Shown: positions 13,001-22,639 of the stretch, one piece after another
Layout of the letters: each line of letters opens with the position of its first letter
Numbering within the stretch: the stretch's first letter is position 1
Assembly: GCF_900114435.1 (NCBI RefSeq)
Contig: NZ_FOZK01000005.1
Span: 124,001 to 188,000 of the forward strand
Reading direction: 5' to 3'
Length of the DNA stretch: 64,000 nucleotides
Source of the DNA: Halomicrobium zhouii
GTDB taxonomy: Archaea > Halobacteriota > Halobacteria > Halobacteriales > Haloarculaceae
Translations under genes and position numbers: made by a program
Notes under the pieces: generated by a model
Seen by the model: only the letters and a program-made list of their open reading frames with translations
What the model was told of the DNA's origin: nothing
Databases searched by the model: none

Positions 13001-13282
13001 ATGCAAGCACAGGCGATCCGGAATTGTCTCGTTCGAAAGATGCTCCGCAAGGATGTGGTTGGCGCGCACAAGATACAAATCGACACCATCGTCGGGTATT
13101 CACTCCCGACCGACGAGCGAGGGCGTGGACGGACGTTACTCGAAGAGATGGCCACGGATCCGGAGTGTCCAGTCGAATCGTACGGTGGTGGTCATCGTGA
13201 AAACGTCAGGTTGACCAGTATCGAAGCTGCGGTTCGATATCTCGAATCGAACGACGGCGACGTGCCCTTCGGATTCGGATAA
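13001..13282 (+). CDS. Conserved-looking small haloarchaeal protein, function unknown
   Basis: This is a 93-residue protein starting MQAQAIRNCL. The ATG at 13001 was chosen because it sits ~29 bases after a TATA element; the frame extends 27 codons upstream but across that promoter. The sequence is basic at the N-terminus (LVRKMLRKDVVGAHKIQID) and ends DGDVPFGFG. It has no signal peptide, membrane segment or cysteine cluster apart from two single Cys. The motif ESYGGGHRENVRL and the closing AAVRYLE helix look conserved in style, but I do not recognise the family. It is divergent from a winged-helix regulator with a shared operator-like repeat. Confidence 0.72.
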   Translation: MQAQAIRNCLVRKMLRKDVVGAHKIQIDTIVGYSLPTDERGRGRTLLEEMATDPECPVESYGGGHRENVRLTSIEAAVRYLESNDGDVPFGFG

Positions 13283-13294
13283 GTGAGACAGCGC

Positions 13295-14404
13295 TCACCG
13301 GTCCGGATACGTCTCCAGCGCGTCTTCCAGTTGCTCGCGTTCCTCGCGCAGCTCCGCGAGTTCTTCCTCGACGGCACCGCTCCGGAGCCGCTCGCGTTCC
13401 GCGTCGGTCAACTGGTCGCGGGCCTGCGCACTGGTCCGCAACCGGTCGTAGTCCTCGCGCCGGGTGAGTTCCCGGACCGCGCGCAGATCGGGCACTACGT
13501 CCGGGGCGAACCGGCCGACAACCGAGATGCGCTCGTTACACTGCCAGCGTAGCACGTCGGCTTCCGGCGGCGGCCAGCCGACGGTGAGCGGGTCGGCGTC
13601 GAGGCGCTCCAGGTAGGTCTGCTGGGTAGCCACCGCCCGTTTGAGCGCGTCGGGGTCGTCGACGTAGTGGTCCAGCTTCGACCGGGAGAAGCCCGCGTAC
13701 TCCAGCAACTGGGGGATCGACTCGGTCCCGGCCTCGTGGGTCCGGACGAACGTCCGGAGGTCGTCGGGCGGCCGCTCGAAGGGGACGAGCGGAAAGTTGG
13801 CCGTCGTCGCCAGGAAGTCGAGCACCTCGCGGGCCGAGGAGTCGGATCTGAACGACGCGAACGCCTCGCGCACGTTCTGGTCGTACGTCTCGATAGGGTC
13901 TCGAAGGCGTTCGACGGGTGCGTCCAGGTCGGCCTCGCCGAGACGCTGGAGGCGTTCCCGCTCGGCGATTTCGTCCCGGACCTCGTCGAGTCGGCGGCCC
14001 ACGGCGCGGCGGGCTTCGCGGTAGCGGTCGGTGGCGTCCTCCCAGTCTTCCAGGGGCGCCAGCGCGGATTCGGCGTCCGCCAGGCGCTCCCTGGCGTCCT
14101 CGAAGTCGCTCTCGACGAGGCGGCGCTGCTGGAGCAGGTCGTCGATGTCCTCGAAGGTCTCTCGCTCGGGCAGGTCCTCCGGGAGGTCGTTCGTGAAGTG
14201 GCCGATGCGGTCCTGGAACTCGATGAAGGCCGCGAAGTCCTCGTCGCGGACGGCCCGGTCCTCGTAGGCGGTGAGGATCTCCCGCAGGTCGCCGACGGCC
14301 TCGCGGAGGTCGCGGAGGTTCTCCTCGCCGACGGACTCGACCTGTGATTTCGCCTCCCGCCGGTCCGCGTCCGCGCGTTCGAGGCGGGCGACCGACTCGA
14401 CCAT
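13295..14404 (-). CDS. Long coiled-coil protein, haloarchaeal, function unknown
   Basis: The protein is 369 residues long, starting at ATG 14404. The frame continues upstream but only across the end of hisI. It is strongly helical and charged: residues ~1-175 and ~330-369 have the heptad character of coiled coils, with many Arg/Glu/Asp. The middle (residues ~185-300) is more globular (FLATTANFPLVPFERPPDDLRTF, and YVDDPDALKRAV). No ATPase, zinc or membrane motif is visible, so SMC- or Rad50-like function is not supported. It follows hisI by 4 bases on the same strand and is probably co-transcribed with it. A DNA- or complex-scaffolding role would be a guess. Confidence 0.82.
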   Translation of the reverse strand: MVESVARLERADADRREAKSQVESVGEENLRDLREAVGDLREILTAYEDRAVRDEDFAAFIEFQDRIGHFTNDLPEDLPERETFEDIDDLLQQRRLVESDFEDARERLADAESALAPLEDWEDATDRYREARRAVGRRLDEVRDEIAERERLQRLGEADLDAPVERLRDPIETYDQNVREAFASFRSDSSAREVLDFLATTANFPLVPFERPPDDLRTFVRTHEAGTESIPQLLEYAGFSRSKLDHYVDDPDALKRAVATQQTYLERLDADPLTVGWPPPEADVLRWQCNERISVVGRFAPDVVPDLRAVRELTRREDYDRLRTSAQARDQLTDAERERLRSGAVEEELAELREEREQLEDALETYPDR

Positions 14405-14408
14405 CGGC

Positions 14409-14792
14409 CTACTCGTACACCTCGTCCGGGTCGAAGACGCGCTCGCCGACCACATCGCCGTCGACGGTCCGGTAGAAACAGGACTCGTAGCCGGTGTGGC
14501 AGGCGCCGCCGTCCTGGTCGACGAGGTAGAGGATGGCGTCGCCGTCGCAGTCGACGCGAACCTCCTCGATTGCCTGGGTGTGACCGCTGGAGCCACCCTT
14601 CTTCCAGAGTTCGTCGCGGCTGCGCGAGTAGTAGTGGGCCAGCCCCGTCTCGCGAGTGTGCTCGAGGGCCTCCTCGGTGACGTACGCGAGCATCAGCACT
14701 TCGCCGGTGTCGGCGTCCTGTGCCACCGCGGGCAGCAACTCCTGCTCGTCGAAGGCCAGGTCTGGCTCGGTGGTCTCGGCGGCGTCGCTCAT
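14409..14792 (-). CDS. hisI: Phosphoribosyl-AMP cyclohydrolase
   Basis: This 127-residue protein opens the purine ring of phosphoribosyl-AMP in the third step of histidine synthesis. The metal centres are clear: [16 protein letters not shown] gives the Asp triad for Mg2+, and [12 protein letters not shown] together with an upstream Cys-poor segment gives the Zn ligands His/Cys. The HTQAIEEVR and [13 protein letters not shown] motifs are typical. There is no fused pyrophosphatase (HisE) domain, as expected in archaea. The start at 14792 gives [11 protein letters not shown], a normal acidic N-terminus; a longer frame to 15335 overlaps the peptidase gene and was not used. The gene lies apart from hisA and hisB in this window. 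Confidence 0.95.
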   Translation of the reverse strand: MSDAAETTEPDLAFDEQELLPAVAQDADTGEVLMLAYVTEEALEHTRETGLAHYYSRSRDELWKKGGSSGHTQAIEEVRVDCDGDAILYLVDQDGGACHTGYESCFYRTVDGDVVGERVFDPDEVYE

Positions 14793-14871
14793 GGACGAGC
14801 GGAGGCGCGTGGCCCGGATAGGCTTTCTGCTAGCGACGGTCGACGACGGCAGCGGGCGTCGGCGCCCGGAA

Positions 14872-15870
14872 CTAGGCGAATCCGAGGGCCGCGACCGCGG
14901 TGAACAGCACGTCGCCGTAGGTGAGCGAGAGGACCAGTCCGAAGAACATGGGGACGATGAAGGGGATGCCCGGCGATATCCACACCTCGTCGGCGGTCGT
15001 GAGCACCTCCAGGCCCTCGCGCAGTTGCGCCGGCGAGGTGCCGTAGGCCGAGTGGTCGATGTCGTCGAGGAACGCCTGGGCGCCCCAGGGGTCCTCGGCT
15101 CGCGGTGCGGGGGGAACAGCGCCGCTCCCACCGTCGTCCGGCGCGGCCGTCCCATCGACGGGCACGCCGCCGTCGGTGGCCATCCCGCCGTCACCCGGCG
15201 CGTTGGGGACCCTGGGGAGACTGTCGGGATGGCGGAGTCGCTCCGGGTCCTCGCGGAGCGCGGCCAGCGACTCGTCGCGCCACTGGAGGTACATCCGGAG
15301 CGCGTCGAGGTCGAGGCCACCGCGGGTGAACCCATCGGGCGTCTCCAGGAGCATCCCGTACTCGTCGGTCGTCCGGTCCCAGGCGACGGGTTTGCCGATG
15401 AGCATCGGCCAGGCGACGTGGCCCCGGAGGAGGTTCCCCAGCGCGACCGCCAGCGGGTAGGCGGCGCCGACGACGACCGTGTTCGAGAGGATGGTCAGCG
15501 AGAAGACGCCGACCCGCGTCGGTTCGAGCGGCAGCGCCGCCCACGGCAGGTAGAACACGGGATACACCGGGAACAGTATCGCGACGACGTAGAACGCCTT
15601 GGCGTCCGCGCCGCCGAAACTCCCCACGTACCAGAACGCCGTCGACAGCGGCACGATGAACCCGACGCTGATGGCCACCTGCAGGAAGAACAGCCGGTCG
15701 CCCGTCGCCCAGGCCTGCGGCGCTTCCCAGAGGAGGAGCACGACGGCCAGGACGGCCAGCGGTTTCCAGGTCCGGTTGGGGACGCGACGGGTCTTCACGT
15801 CGCGCCAGGCGGCCCACCCCAGGACCGGGACGGCGACGAGTCGGAGCAGGTCGGGCGTCGATGCAAGCAC
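14872..15870 (-). CDS. pibD: Prepilin/prearchaellin peptidase (A24 family, PibD-like)
   Basis: This 332-residue membrane aspartyl protease cleaves class III signal peptides of archaellins and pilins at the cytoplasmic membrane face. The two catalytic aspartates are visible: [13 protein letters not shown] near residue 23, and GGADAKA near residue 87. There are about six to seven membrane helices. A long hydrophilic segment (residues ~165-290, rich in Asp, Pro and Gly) interrupts the last helices and must form a large loop; it is bigger than in bacterial TFPP enzymes, although haloarchaeal ones often have one. No pilin genes are adjacent here. Confidence 0.88.
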   Translation of the reverse strand: MLASTPDLLRLVAVPVLGWAAWRDVKTRRVPNRTWKPLAVLAVVLLLWEAPQAWATGDRLFFLQVAISVGFIVPLSTAFWYVGSFGGADAKAFYVVAILFPVYPVFYLPWAALPLEPTRVGVFSLTILSNTVVVGAAYPLAVALGNLLRGHVAWPMLIGKPVAWDRTTDEYGMLLETPDGFTRGGLDLDALRMYLQWRDESLAALREDPERLRHPDSLPRVPNAPGDGGMATDGGVPVDGTAAPDDGGSGAVPPAPRAEDPWGAQAFLDDIDHSAYGTSPAQLREGLEVLTTADEVWISPGIPFIVPMFFGLVLSLTYGDVLFTAVAALGFA

Positions 15871-15928
15871 GATTCGGTGATGCGACCGGTCCGGTATAGC
15901 GTTTGCGGCGCTGCATACCGCTCCCCGA

Positions 15929-16648
15929 TCAGCCGCGCTGACCGGGAGACTGACCGACGAGACGCTCGGCTCGCGTTCGGATCCCTCGAAGCATGCCGTG
16001 GGTCATGACGAACGAAACTGGATCCAGCACTCCGAGGGCGCTGAACCGGACGATCGGATTCTCGGGCAGTCGGATTCGCGAGCGGACGAGTAGTCGGGTC
16101 GTCGCCTCGTCAACCGGATGCAAGACGAACGACCAGACCCACCACGTCGGTTCTGCCGGTGTCTGGAGTACCAGTGAGCGATTCGGTTCGAACTCGACCA
16201 CTTCGAGCGTCGCGTCGGGGAACCGGTCGGCAGTGCCGAGTCGAACGGTGTCACCCACTGCGAGACCTTGCCACTCGTCGACGATCCGGTCCGCGTTGTG
16301 AATGTCGAGGCCGGCGAGGTTCTCGGCCCACTCGTAGCTATAGAATCCACCGCGGTCCTGGCCTATCTGTCGAAGCCACGGCCAGATGGCGTCGGGGGGT
16401 GCGTCGATACGAATCGCCATGGTCGACTCGGCATCCGGGTCCGGAAGGCGGCGGTCACCGGGGAGTGACGCTTTGGCTTCCGTTTCGGAGGCCCCCCAGT
16501 TCAGCAGCCGCGGCCGAACGAGCGTCCAGTAGCCGACTCCGACTACGGCTGCGCCAACGATCCGTCGAAGGCGTCGCTTCTCCGTACCCGTCTCTGACGT
16601 AGCTGTCTGCTGTAACACGCGGTGGTCTGATTCACGAGGTGGGGCCAT
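15929..16648 (-). CDS. SRPBCC-superfamily (polyketide cyclase-like) protein with membrane anchor
   Basis: The protein is 239 residues long. A single hydrophobic helix (residues ~29-46, [14 protein letters not shown]) is followed by a START/SRPBCC-like domain: [43 protein letters not shown] is its characteristic opening, with WPWLRQIGQ and GGFYSYE as core motifs. The C-terminal helix [14 protein letters not shown] closes the fold. Such proteins bind hydrophobic ligands in a deep cavity, and the ligand here is unknown. The domain side of the membrane cannot be settled; basic residues before the helix favour a cytoplasmic N-terminus. Confidence 0.82.
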   Translation of the reverse strand: MAPPRESDHRVLQQTATSETGTEKRRLRRIVGAAVVGVGYWTLVRPRLLNWGASETEAKASLPGDRRLPDPDAESTMAIRIDAPPDAIWPWLRQIGQDRGGFYSYEWAENLAGLDIHNADRIVDEWQGLAVGDTVRLGTADRFPDATLEVVEFEPNRSLVLQTPAEPTWWVWSFVLHPVDEATTRLLVRSRIRLPENPIVRFSALGVLDPVSFVMTHGMLRGIRTRAERLVGQSPGQRG

Positions 16649-16964
16649 GATTCATCCTCGGTGTGAACGTACGTGGCGAGAACACCTGAACCAGGGGGTC
16701 ACTCCGCCGTTCGGGTCCCGTTCGCGCTCCGTCTACCGAGCGGCACTCACTGCCGAGCAATCCGTTTGCAGACGGTCGAACGCGTGACTCCCGCCGTTCC
16801 GATTCTTCCAGCACCGGGGGCGACGCGAGAGCGACGAGAACGGCGATGGGTAGGTCTCTGGAGTGACCAGCTCGCACTCGAGCGATCAGATCGCGCTGTG
16901 CTCGCAGTAGCGCCGCCGAAACCCGGCACAGGCTACGGATTCCACGACGGCCGTTCGGTTCGAG
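16649..16964. other. Intergenic stretch without a supported gene
   Basis: These 316 bases separate two minus-strand genes. Open frames on both strands exist, but they have compositions unlike the acidic neighbours (Arg/Ser/Pro rich) and no start context. No convincing TATA-plus-leader, tRNA or long hairpin was seen. The promoter of the SRPBCC gene should lie at its left end. Confidence 0.5.
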
Positions 16965-17834
16965 TTACAGGCCGTCGCTAACTGTGATGACGGGAACAGG
17001 CGCAGACCGGACGGTCTTCTCAGTGACACTCCCGAGGAGGATTCGCTCGGTCCCACGCCGTCCCGTCGTCCCCATCACGACGGCGTTGATCTCGTTCGAG
17101 TCGATCGTATCGAGTATCTTCCGGACGGGTGAGCCGCGTTCGATGTGACGGACCGTGTTCCTGACTCCCACGGCCTCCGCCCTGGTGACGACGTCCTCGA
17201 CGGCATCGGTCGCCGCCCGCTCACGGTCCTGGCTACCCTTGCTCGAACGAACGTCCACTCCGAGCGGTCCCTCCTTCACGACGGACAGCGCGTGAACGGT
17301 CGCGTCGAGAGCCGATGCGAGGGAGATGGCGTACTCGGCGGCACGAGCGGCGTCGTCGCTCCCATCAGTCGGTACCAGAATATTCTCGTAGGGAAACGTC
17401 AGCTGTTCGTCGGCGTGCATCCGCACTGTGAGAACAGGGACAGAAGCCAGACGGACGACCTTCTCGGTGACGCTTCCGAGAAGGTATCGTGACACTCCCT
17501 TCCGACCGTGCGTCGGCAGTACGATCAGGTCGTGGTCGTATCGCTCGGCGTACTCGACGATCATCGGCGCAGGATTCCCCTGGACGACGTCGGACTCGGA
17601 GTCCGAACCGAGCGTGTGCAGCGTCTTCTCCGCATCTTCGACGACGGCCTCGCCTTTCTGGACGAGCACGTCGACGGCCTGATTCTCGACGACGGTGACG
17701 CTATCGCGCGTCGTGTCCGCGACGAAGAGCACGTGGATCGTAGCGTCGCTCCAGTGAGCGATTTCGGCGGCGTGATGCAGCGCCGCCGCCGCCCCATCGC
17801 TTCCGTCGAACGGGAGCAGGATGTCCTCGTACAT
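16965..17834 (-). CDS. Universal stress protein with two UspA domains
   Basis: The 289-residue protein contains two tandem UspA domains. Domain 1 (1-~142) begins ILLPFDGSDGA and has the nucleotide-binding loop HGRKGVSRYLLGSVTEKVV. Domain 2 (~148-289) begins ILVPTDGSDDA and ends TGRRGTERILLGSVTEKTV. Both keep the G-x2-G-x9-G(S) ATP-binding pattern, so both may bind ATP. It is cytoplasmic and by family a stress-tolerance factor. It is divergent from the sodium/calcium exchanger gene, with ~225 bases of shared upstream DNA. Confidence 0.94.
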   Translation of the reverse strand: MYEDILLPFDGSDGAAAALHHAAEIAHWSDATIHVLFVADTTRDSVTVVENQAVDVLVQKGEAVVEDAEKTLHTLGSDSESDVVQGNPAPMIVEYAERYDHDLIVLPTHGRKGVSRYLLGSVTEKVVRLASVPVLTVRMHADEQLTFPYENILVPTDGSDDAARAAEYAISLASALDATVHALSVVKEGPLGVDVRSSKGSQDRERAATDAVEDVVTRAEAVGVRNTVRHIERGSPVRKILDTIDSNEINAVVMGTTGRRGTERILLGSVTEKTVRSAPVPVITVSDGL

Positions 17835-18012
17835 CTCTGTGAGTGGCTACGGGAATTACGTTCAAATGGCTTGTCACCGACCAGATTTCGACGCACGGAC
17901 CCACTGTGCCCGGACCGCTCCAGTGGGGCGGTCTCGTTCCCGTGCCGCCCGTCCTGTCTCGGCTGAAACAGGAGTTCAGGCCGGACCGGGGAGTCACGCG
18001 ACCGCGTGCTGG

Positions 18013-18020
18013 TGATTATA
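18013..18020 (+). promoter_or_regulatory. TATA element of the exchanger gene
   Basis: The AT-rich GATTATAC sits ~45 bases before the ATG at 18061 in otherwise GC-rich DNA, at a distance consistent with a short leader. Assigned by composition and position only. Confidence 0.4.
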
Positions 18021-18060
18021 CACGTGCGGTGAGAAATGCCGACACCGGGCACGAGGCCAG

Positions 18061-18990
18061 ATGACCGACAGCGGACTCCTCGCATTCGTCACGTTCGGCG
18101 TAAGCATCGGAGCCCTGTGGCTCGGCGCGGACGCGTTCGTGTCGAACGCGGCGAGGGTGGCGCGCCGCTTCGGGCTCTCGGAGCTCGTCGTCGGCCTCAC
18201 TGTCGTCGCGATGGGCACCTCGGCACCGGAGGCCGCCGTCAGTATCGACGCCGCGCTCGTCGGCAACGGGAACATCGCGGTCGCGAACGTCGTCGGTTCG
18301 AACCTCTTCAACGTCGGTATCGTTCTCGGCGGGACCGCCGCTCTCGTCGGCGTTCGAAGCTCCTCTCGAATGGTCCGCCGGGACGGACTGGCAATGGTAC
18401 TCTCGGCAGTGCTGATGCTGGCGTTACTGTGGGACCTGCGGGTAACCCGTCTCGATGGAGTCGTCCTGCTCGTCGCGTTCGCCGGCTACCTCTTCATTCT
18501 GTTCGACCGACCGGACGAATCGGCGAGAGGACCGGCCGACGAGCGTCGGGCAACGTGGTACACGGCGCTCTTTCTTCTGGGCGGACTCGGTACCATCGTC
18601 GTCGCTGCGCACTTCCTGGTGGCGTCGGCAGTGGTCATCGCCGAGGCGGCGGGGCTCTCCGAGTGGGTCATCGGGGAAACGATTGTCGCAGTCGGTACTT
18701 CGACCCCGGAGATCGCCGCCTCCGTCGCCGCCGCCCGGAAAGGATTGGGCGACATCGCCGCCGGAAATCTCATCGGGAGCAACGTCTTCAACACGTTGCT
18801 CGTCTTGGGCGTCACGTCGACCCTGACGCCCGTCCTCGTCGTCGAGACCGCCATCGGAACCACGGTCTGGCTGCTCGGGCTCTCCGTGCTCGCCGTCGTC
18901 CTCCTCGGAACGAACGGGCGGCTGGGGCGGCTCGAAGGGGCGGTACTCGTGGCGATCAATCTGATCCGGTGGATACTGGACATCGCGTGA
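18061..18990 (+). CDS. Sodium/calcium exchanger family antiporter
   Basis: This 309-residue membrane protein has about ten helices arranged as two inverted halves, each with the alpha-repeat signature of the CaCA superfamily. The first has GTSAPEAAVS plus GSNLFN (residues ~51-92), the second GTSTPEIAAS plus GSNVFN (~213-250). The acidic residue in each GTS(A/T)PE motif binds cation. The usual reaction is exchange of Na+ or H+ for Ca2+ across the cytoplasmic membrane; haloarchaea use it in ion homeostasis. A weakly hydrophilic loop (FDRPDESARGPADERR) separates the halves. Ion choice cannot be read from sequence alone. Confidence 0.93.
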   Translation: MTDSGLLAFVTFGVSIGALWLGADAFVSNAARVARRFGLSELVVGLTVVAMGTSAPEAAVSIDAALVGNGNIAVANVVGSNLFNVGIVLGGTAALVGVRSSSRMVRRDGLAMVLSAVLMLALLWDLRVTRLDGVVLLVAFAGYLFILFDRPDESARGPADERRATWYTALFLLGGLGTIVVAAHFLVASAVVIAEAAGLSEWVIGETIVAVGTSTPEIAASVAAARKGLGDIAAGNLIGSNVFNTLLVLGVTSTLTPVLVVETAIGTTVWLLGLSVLAVVLLGTNGRLGRLEGAVLVAINLIRWILDIA

Positions 18991-19220
18991 CCGCCGAACG
19001 AGCGTCCCGCAGCGTTCGCCAACAGCTCTCAACGCGCGCCGACTGTGCGCCGTGTGTCCAGAGTACGCCGAGATCTGTCACCGGTGGTGGTTTCAACGGG
19101 GCCGCTCCGCTCGTTCCCACGGTCCTCGTTCCGGACGACTCGCCCCGATCGCTTCCCGACGGTCGGCTCACCGTCGCCGGGGTTCGTCCGGAACGCCGCC
19201 CCGTTCGGTCCCCGAAGACG

Positions 19221-20552
19221 CTACTCGTAGGCCTCGAACTCCTCGCCGAACAGGAGGAAGTAGCCCGTCCCGAGGAGGCCGATGGCAGCGGCGACGGTGA
19301 AGGCGACCTCGGGGGTGACGTACTGCCAGAGGTACCCACCGAGGGCGGCGCTGGGGATGACGACGGTGTTGCGCAGGAGGTAGTAGGTCCCCGTGACGCG
19401 GCCGCCGGCGTCCTGTTCGGCGGGGCCGACGATGAGGGCCTTGTGGGATGGCAGGCCGGCGAAGCGGAGGCCCGAGAAGGCGAAGACGAGGACCATCGCC
19501 GTCGCGCTGGCGGGCGCGTTGATGAGGACGACCGGGAAGATCGCGTAGACGGCGAAGCCCAGCGCGACGACGGGTTTGAGGCCGACCCGCTCGGCGGCCT
19601 TGGCGGCGGGGGCCATCACCAGGAGGGCTATCAGCATCTCGACGCCGAGCAGGTAGCCGAAGAAGGCCGCCGGCGAGAGGTCGATAGTCTGGGAGAACCC
19701 CGCGACCGAGACAGTCGTCTCCAGGCCGACCTGGAGGTACTGGGTGACCACGAGCACGAAGAAGACGTACACCATCCCGTTGGCGAAGCGGACGAGCGTG
19801 TCGCCGACGAGCAGCGGGCGGAGTTCGTCGGGCATGTCCCGGAGGTCACGGCGGATCTGGTCGACTCCTTCGAAGGAGCCGCCGATGGTGTCCGAGGAGG
19901 CGTCGTACAGGAGGTGCTGGACGACGGTGCCGAGAATCCCGAACAGGACGGCGACGGCGAGGACGTACTGGAAGCTCACCGTGAACGCGGGGTGGAAGCC
20001 GATGAGGACGGCGGCCAGCACCGGGCCGACCAGGAACGCCGTCCGGCGGAACGTCTCGGTGCTGGCGAAGCCCGCCGCCAGCCGCGAGGGGTCGGTGGCC
20101 TGCTTGACGACGGCGAAGGTGGCGCCGAGGCCGAAGGACTTCCAGGCCTGCGCGAGGACGAGGCCGACGAAGATCCAGATCCACGGTTCGACGGTGACGC
20201 CGCCGAACTCGAACGCGCCGATGCCGGGTGCCACGAGCCAGACCGCGAAGCCGAGCGTCGAGAGGAGGCCGAAGAGGGTGAGGGCGTACCGGGAGCCGAT
20301 GCGGTCCGAGACGGCCCCGCCGGGGTAGGGGAACACCGCCGAGATGACGTTACCGAAGGTGCCGAACAGGCCGACGACGAAGCCCGAGGCCCCGAGCGCG
20401 ACCATGTACTCCGGCAGGAACCGGCTGGTCATCTGGAACCCCAGGCTGAAGGCGAACATCGCCAGCGAGAGGACCAGGACGTCCCGCCGGAGCGCGAAGA
20501 ACTGCCGGAACGCGTCGATCGGTCCCGCGGCCTCGGCCCGTTCCTGTGTCAT
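19221..20552 (-). CDS. MFS transporter
   Basis: This 443-residue carrier has 12 predicted membrane helices. The hallmark loop between helices 2 and 3 is GAVSDRIGSRYAL, and a central cytoplasmic loop (residues ~205-235, YDASSDTIGGSFEGVDQIRRDLRD) separates the halves. No substrate-specific signature is recognised. It stands alone between the exchanger and ferredoxin genes, with its own intergenic space on both sides. Confidence 0.9.
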   Translation of the reverse strand: MTQERAEAAGPIDAFRQFFALRRDVLVLSLAMFAFSLGFQMTSRFLPEYMVALGASGFVVGLFGTFGNVISAVFPYPGGAVSDRIGSRYALTLFGLLSTLGFAVWLVAPGIGAFEFGGVTVEPWIWIFVGLVLAQAWKSFGLGATFAVVKQATDPSRLAAGFASTETFRRTAFLVGPVLAAVLIGFHPAFTVSFQYVLAVAVLFGILGTVVQHLLYDASSDTIGGSFEGVDQIRRDLRDMPDELRPLLVGDTLVRFANGMVYVFFVLVVTQYLQVGLETTVSVAGFSQTIDLSPAAFFGYLLGVEMLIALLVMAPAAKAAERVGLKPVVALGFAVYAIFPVVLINAPASATAMVLVFAFSGLRFAGLPSHKALIVGPAEQDAGGRVTGTYYLLRNTVVIPSAALGGYLWQYVTPEVAFTVAAAIGLLGTGYFLLFGEEFEAYE

Positions 20553-20721
20553 ATTCTGGGTGTCCCGCGCGCGTACTAAATCGTTGTCGTGGCGACGGGG
20601 TCGCGGGACTGGCGGGAGACAGAGGCAGCGCGACGGCTCCGAGAAGATCGCATAAGAACGACAGAGTTGCCGAGTGCAACCCTGGGTGGCCGACTCTCGA
20701 CCGGTGGTCGAACGTCGACGT

Positions 20722-21111
20722 TCAGATGACGCGGTTCTGCAGGTAGTCGAGGTGCTTGGCGTTGTAGACGATCTTGACCTCGTCCTCCGCGGCCGACCCG
20801 ATGCAGGTCAGGCGGACGTTCTTCTCCTCGACCTCCTCGTCGGAGAGGATCTGCTGCATGTCCATGTCGATGTCGCCCTCGAGGACGATGGCGGCGCAGT
20901 TCGCACAGGCGCCGGCGCGACAGGAGAAGGGCCAGTCGTAGCCCTGTGCCTCGGCGGCCTCGAGGATGTACTCGCCTTCGTTGACGTCGAGGGTACCGTA
21001 GTCCTCGTCGTCGAGGCCCATATCGGCGGCCTCGCCGAAGACGTCGTCGTCGTACATGTCCCAGCCCTGATCGTCGACTACTTCGTAATTTAGGTATTCT
21101 ACCGTGGGCAT
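20722..21111 (-). CDS. fdx: 2Fe-2S ferredoxin, haloarchaeal plant-type
   Basis: This 129-residue electron carrier has Cys64, Cys69, Cys72 and Cys103 in the CRAGACANC...C pattern, binding a [2Fe-2S] cluster. An acidic N-terminal extension (residues ~10-40, [21 protein letters not shown]) is the hallmark of the haloarchaeal ferredoxin that serves 2-oxoacid:ferredoxin oxidoreductases and adapts the protein to high salt. Many Asp/Glu residues cover the surface. It is monocistronic, with an A/T-rich element about 60-70 bases upstream (GGATATTTTCC) as a possible promoter. Confidence 0.96.
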   Translation of the reverse strand: MPTVEYLNYEVVDDQGWDMYDDDVFGEAADMGLDDEDYGTLDVNEGEYILEAAEAQGYDWPFSCRAGACANCAAIVLEGDIDMDMQQILSDEEVEEKNVRLTCIGSAAEDEVKIVYNAKHLDYLQNRVI

Positions 21112-21288
21112 CAGTAGACCAGTTCGCCCGCCCTACTGTTAGACTTTGCTGTTCGTTCAAGCGAAAGCGGAAAATATCCTCTCTATCGTAACCCAGGCCC
21201 CGTTTCGCTACCGCGGGTGACAACCTGGTTGGCACGAGAGTGGTAGATACTCACACCCACTGCGGAGGCGGGCGCGCTGGTGATCACC

Positions 21289-22491
21289 TCACGCTATCGG
21301 GGTGAACCGGAAGACCAGAAACGCGGCGACCGTCGCGACCATCGGGACGATGTTCTGGAGCAGGATGATCCGGGCGGTGGCCTCGGGTTCGAACAGGTCC
21401 GAGGACCGGGGAATGTCCTCGCGTGCTTCGTCGCCGATGGGCGCTCGTTTGCCCGGCGTCGGCGTCGACTTGCCGCCGCCGACGGTCGGCGCGTCCTCGG
21501 CGTCGGCCTTGAGCGCGCCGGGTGAGGCGCCGGGCACCTCGCCGCGGACCGTCTGGGAGAGCTTCGTGGTCCGCGTCGCCCGTCCCCAGCCGAGGCCGAC
21601 GATGCTCATCGTGGCGATGATGACGAAACTCGCCGGGACGCCCAGCGCCGAGAGGAACGTGACGATGGTGGAACTGACGACAGCGACGAGCAGCGCAGCC
21701 AGCAGCGGCAGGTCGGTCAGGTCGTTGCCGACGGTGTCCATCGTCCGGCGGGCGATGGTGAACGCGCCCAGCCCGATGGCCCCGCCGCCCAGCAGGATGG
21801 CCGGCGTCATCTCTAGCGATTCGTTACCCACCAGCGGCGCGACCGCGTTGGCGATGTTCGAGGCTCCCGCCGAGAACGCCATGTAACAGCCGATGCCGAC
21901 GACGAGGACGGTCCCGACGAACTCCCGCCGGTTCGTGTTCTCGCCGAGCACGGGCCGCGGGACGGTACCCGACCGGTCGAGTACGACCAGCGACCCCTCG
22001 GACTGGGGGATGGCGAACCGCTCGACCAGCGCGGGGTAGAAGTAGCGGCCGACGACGCCGCTGACCCAGAACGCCAGGATGGGAGAGACGAGCCACCAGG
22101 CGACGATGCGCCCCATCTGGTCCCAGTTCAGCGTGCCCTGGGCGATGCCGAGTCCGGCCATCGCGCCCACGGCAGTCATCGACGTGGAGGCCGGGACTCC
22201 GATGATGTTCGAGAGGAACAGCGCGAAGCCGATGAAGAACAGCACGACGATGCTGACGACCATCGTGAACTCCGAGTCGACGAGGCCGCTTCCCAGGGTG
22301 TCGACGACTTCGCGACCGACGAAGTGACCGCCGGCGAGCGCGAACACAGTCATCAGCGCGGCGGCGCCGAACTTCGACACCGTGCCGGCGCCCACCGCGG
22401 GCCCGAAGGCGACGCCCGTCGACGATCCGCCGATGTTGAACCCGACGAACACGGCGACGAGAAGGCCGAACAGGAAGAGGACCTCGACCAT
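21289..22491 (-). CDS. PiT-family inorganic phosphate (anion) permease, copy 1
   Basis: This 400-residue membrane protein has ~10 helices and two inverted PiT repeats: FNIGGSSTGVAFGPAVG near the N-terminus and SAGASNIANAVAPLVG in the second half (~205). A hydrophilic segment rich in Gly, Pro and Glu (residues ~315-370) precedes the final helix. By family it couples phosphate uptake to Na+ or H+; the exact anion is not proved. A second paralogue of very similar layout lies 580 bases upstream on the same strand, with a small membrane gene between them. Confidence 0.9.
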   Translation of the reverse strand: MVEVLFLFGLLVAVFVGFNIGGSSTGVAFGPAVGAGTVSKFGAAALMTVFALAGGHFVGREVVDTLGSGLVDSEFTMVVSIVVLFFIGFALFLSNIIGVPASTSMTAVGAMAGLGIAQGTLNWDQMGRIVAWWLVSPILAFWVSGVVGRYFYPALVERFAIPQSEGSLVVLDRSGTVPRPVLGENTNRREFVGTVLVVGIGCYMAFSAGASNIANAVAPLVGNESLEMTPAILLGGGAIGLGAFTIARRTMDTVGNDLTDLPLLAALLVAVVSSTIVTFLSALGVPASFVIIATMSIVGLGWGRATRTTKLSQTVRGEVPGASPGALKADAEDAPTVGGGKSTPTPGKRAPIGDEAREDIPRSSDLFEPEATARIILLQNIVPMVATVAAFLVFRFTPIA

Positions 22492-22639
22492 ACCGATCGG
22501 TGGACGACCGGCGGTTAAAGGCTACCGACAGCGGACTCGGCGAGGTTGCAGTCCGGCACGAGCGGTCGAGAGTCCGGTACGAGCGAGCGAGAGTCCGGAG
22601 CGACGGCGGGATGGAAGGGACGCCGACGGCTGGCGGCGG

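Noticed and set aside
16632-16981. Short frames on both strands between the SRPBCC and universal stress genes
   Set aside because: Composition is Arg/Ser rich, starts lack context, and the two strands are equally open, as expected by chance at this GC.
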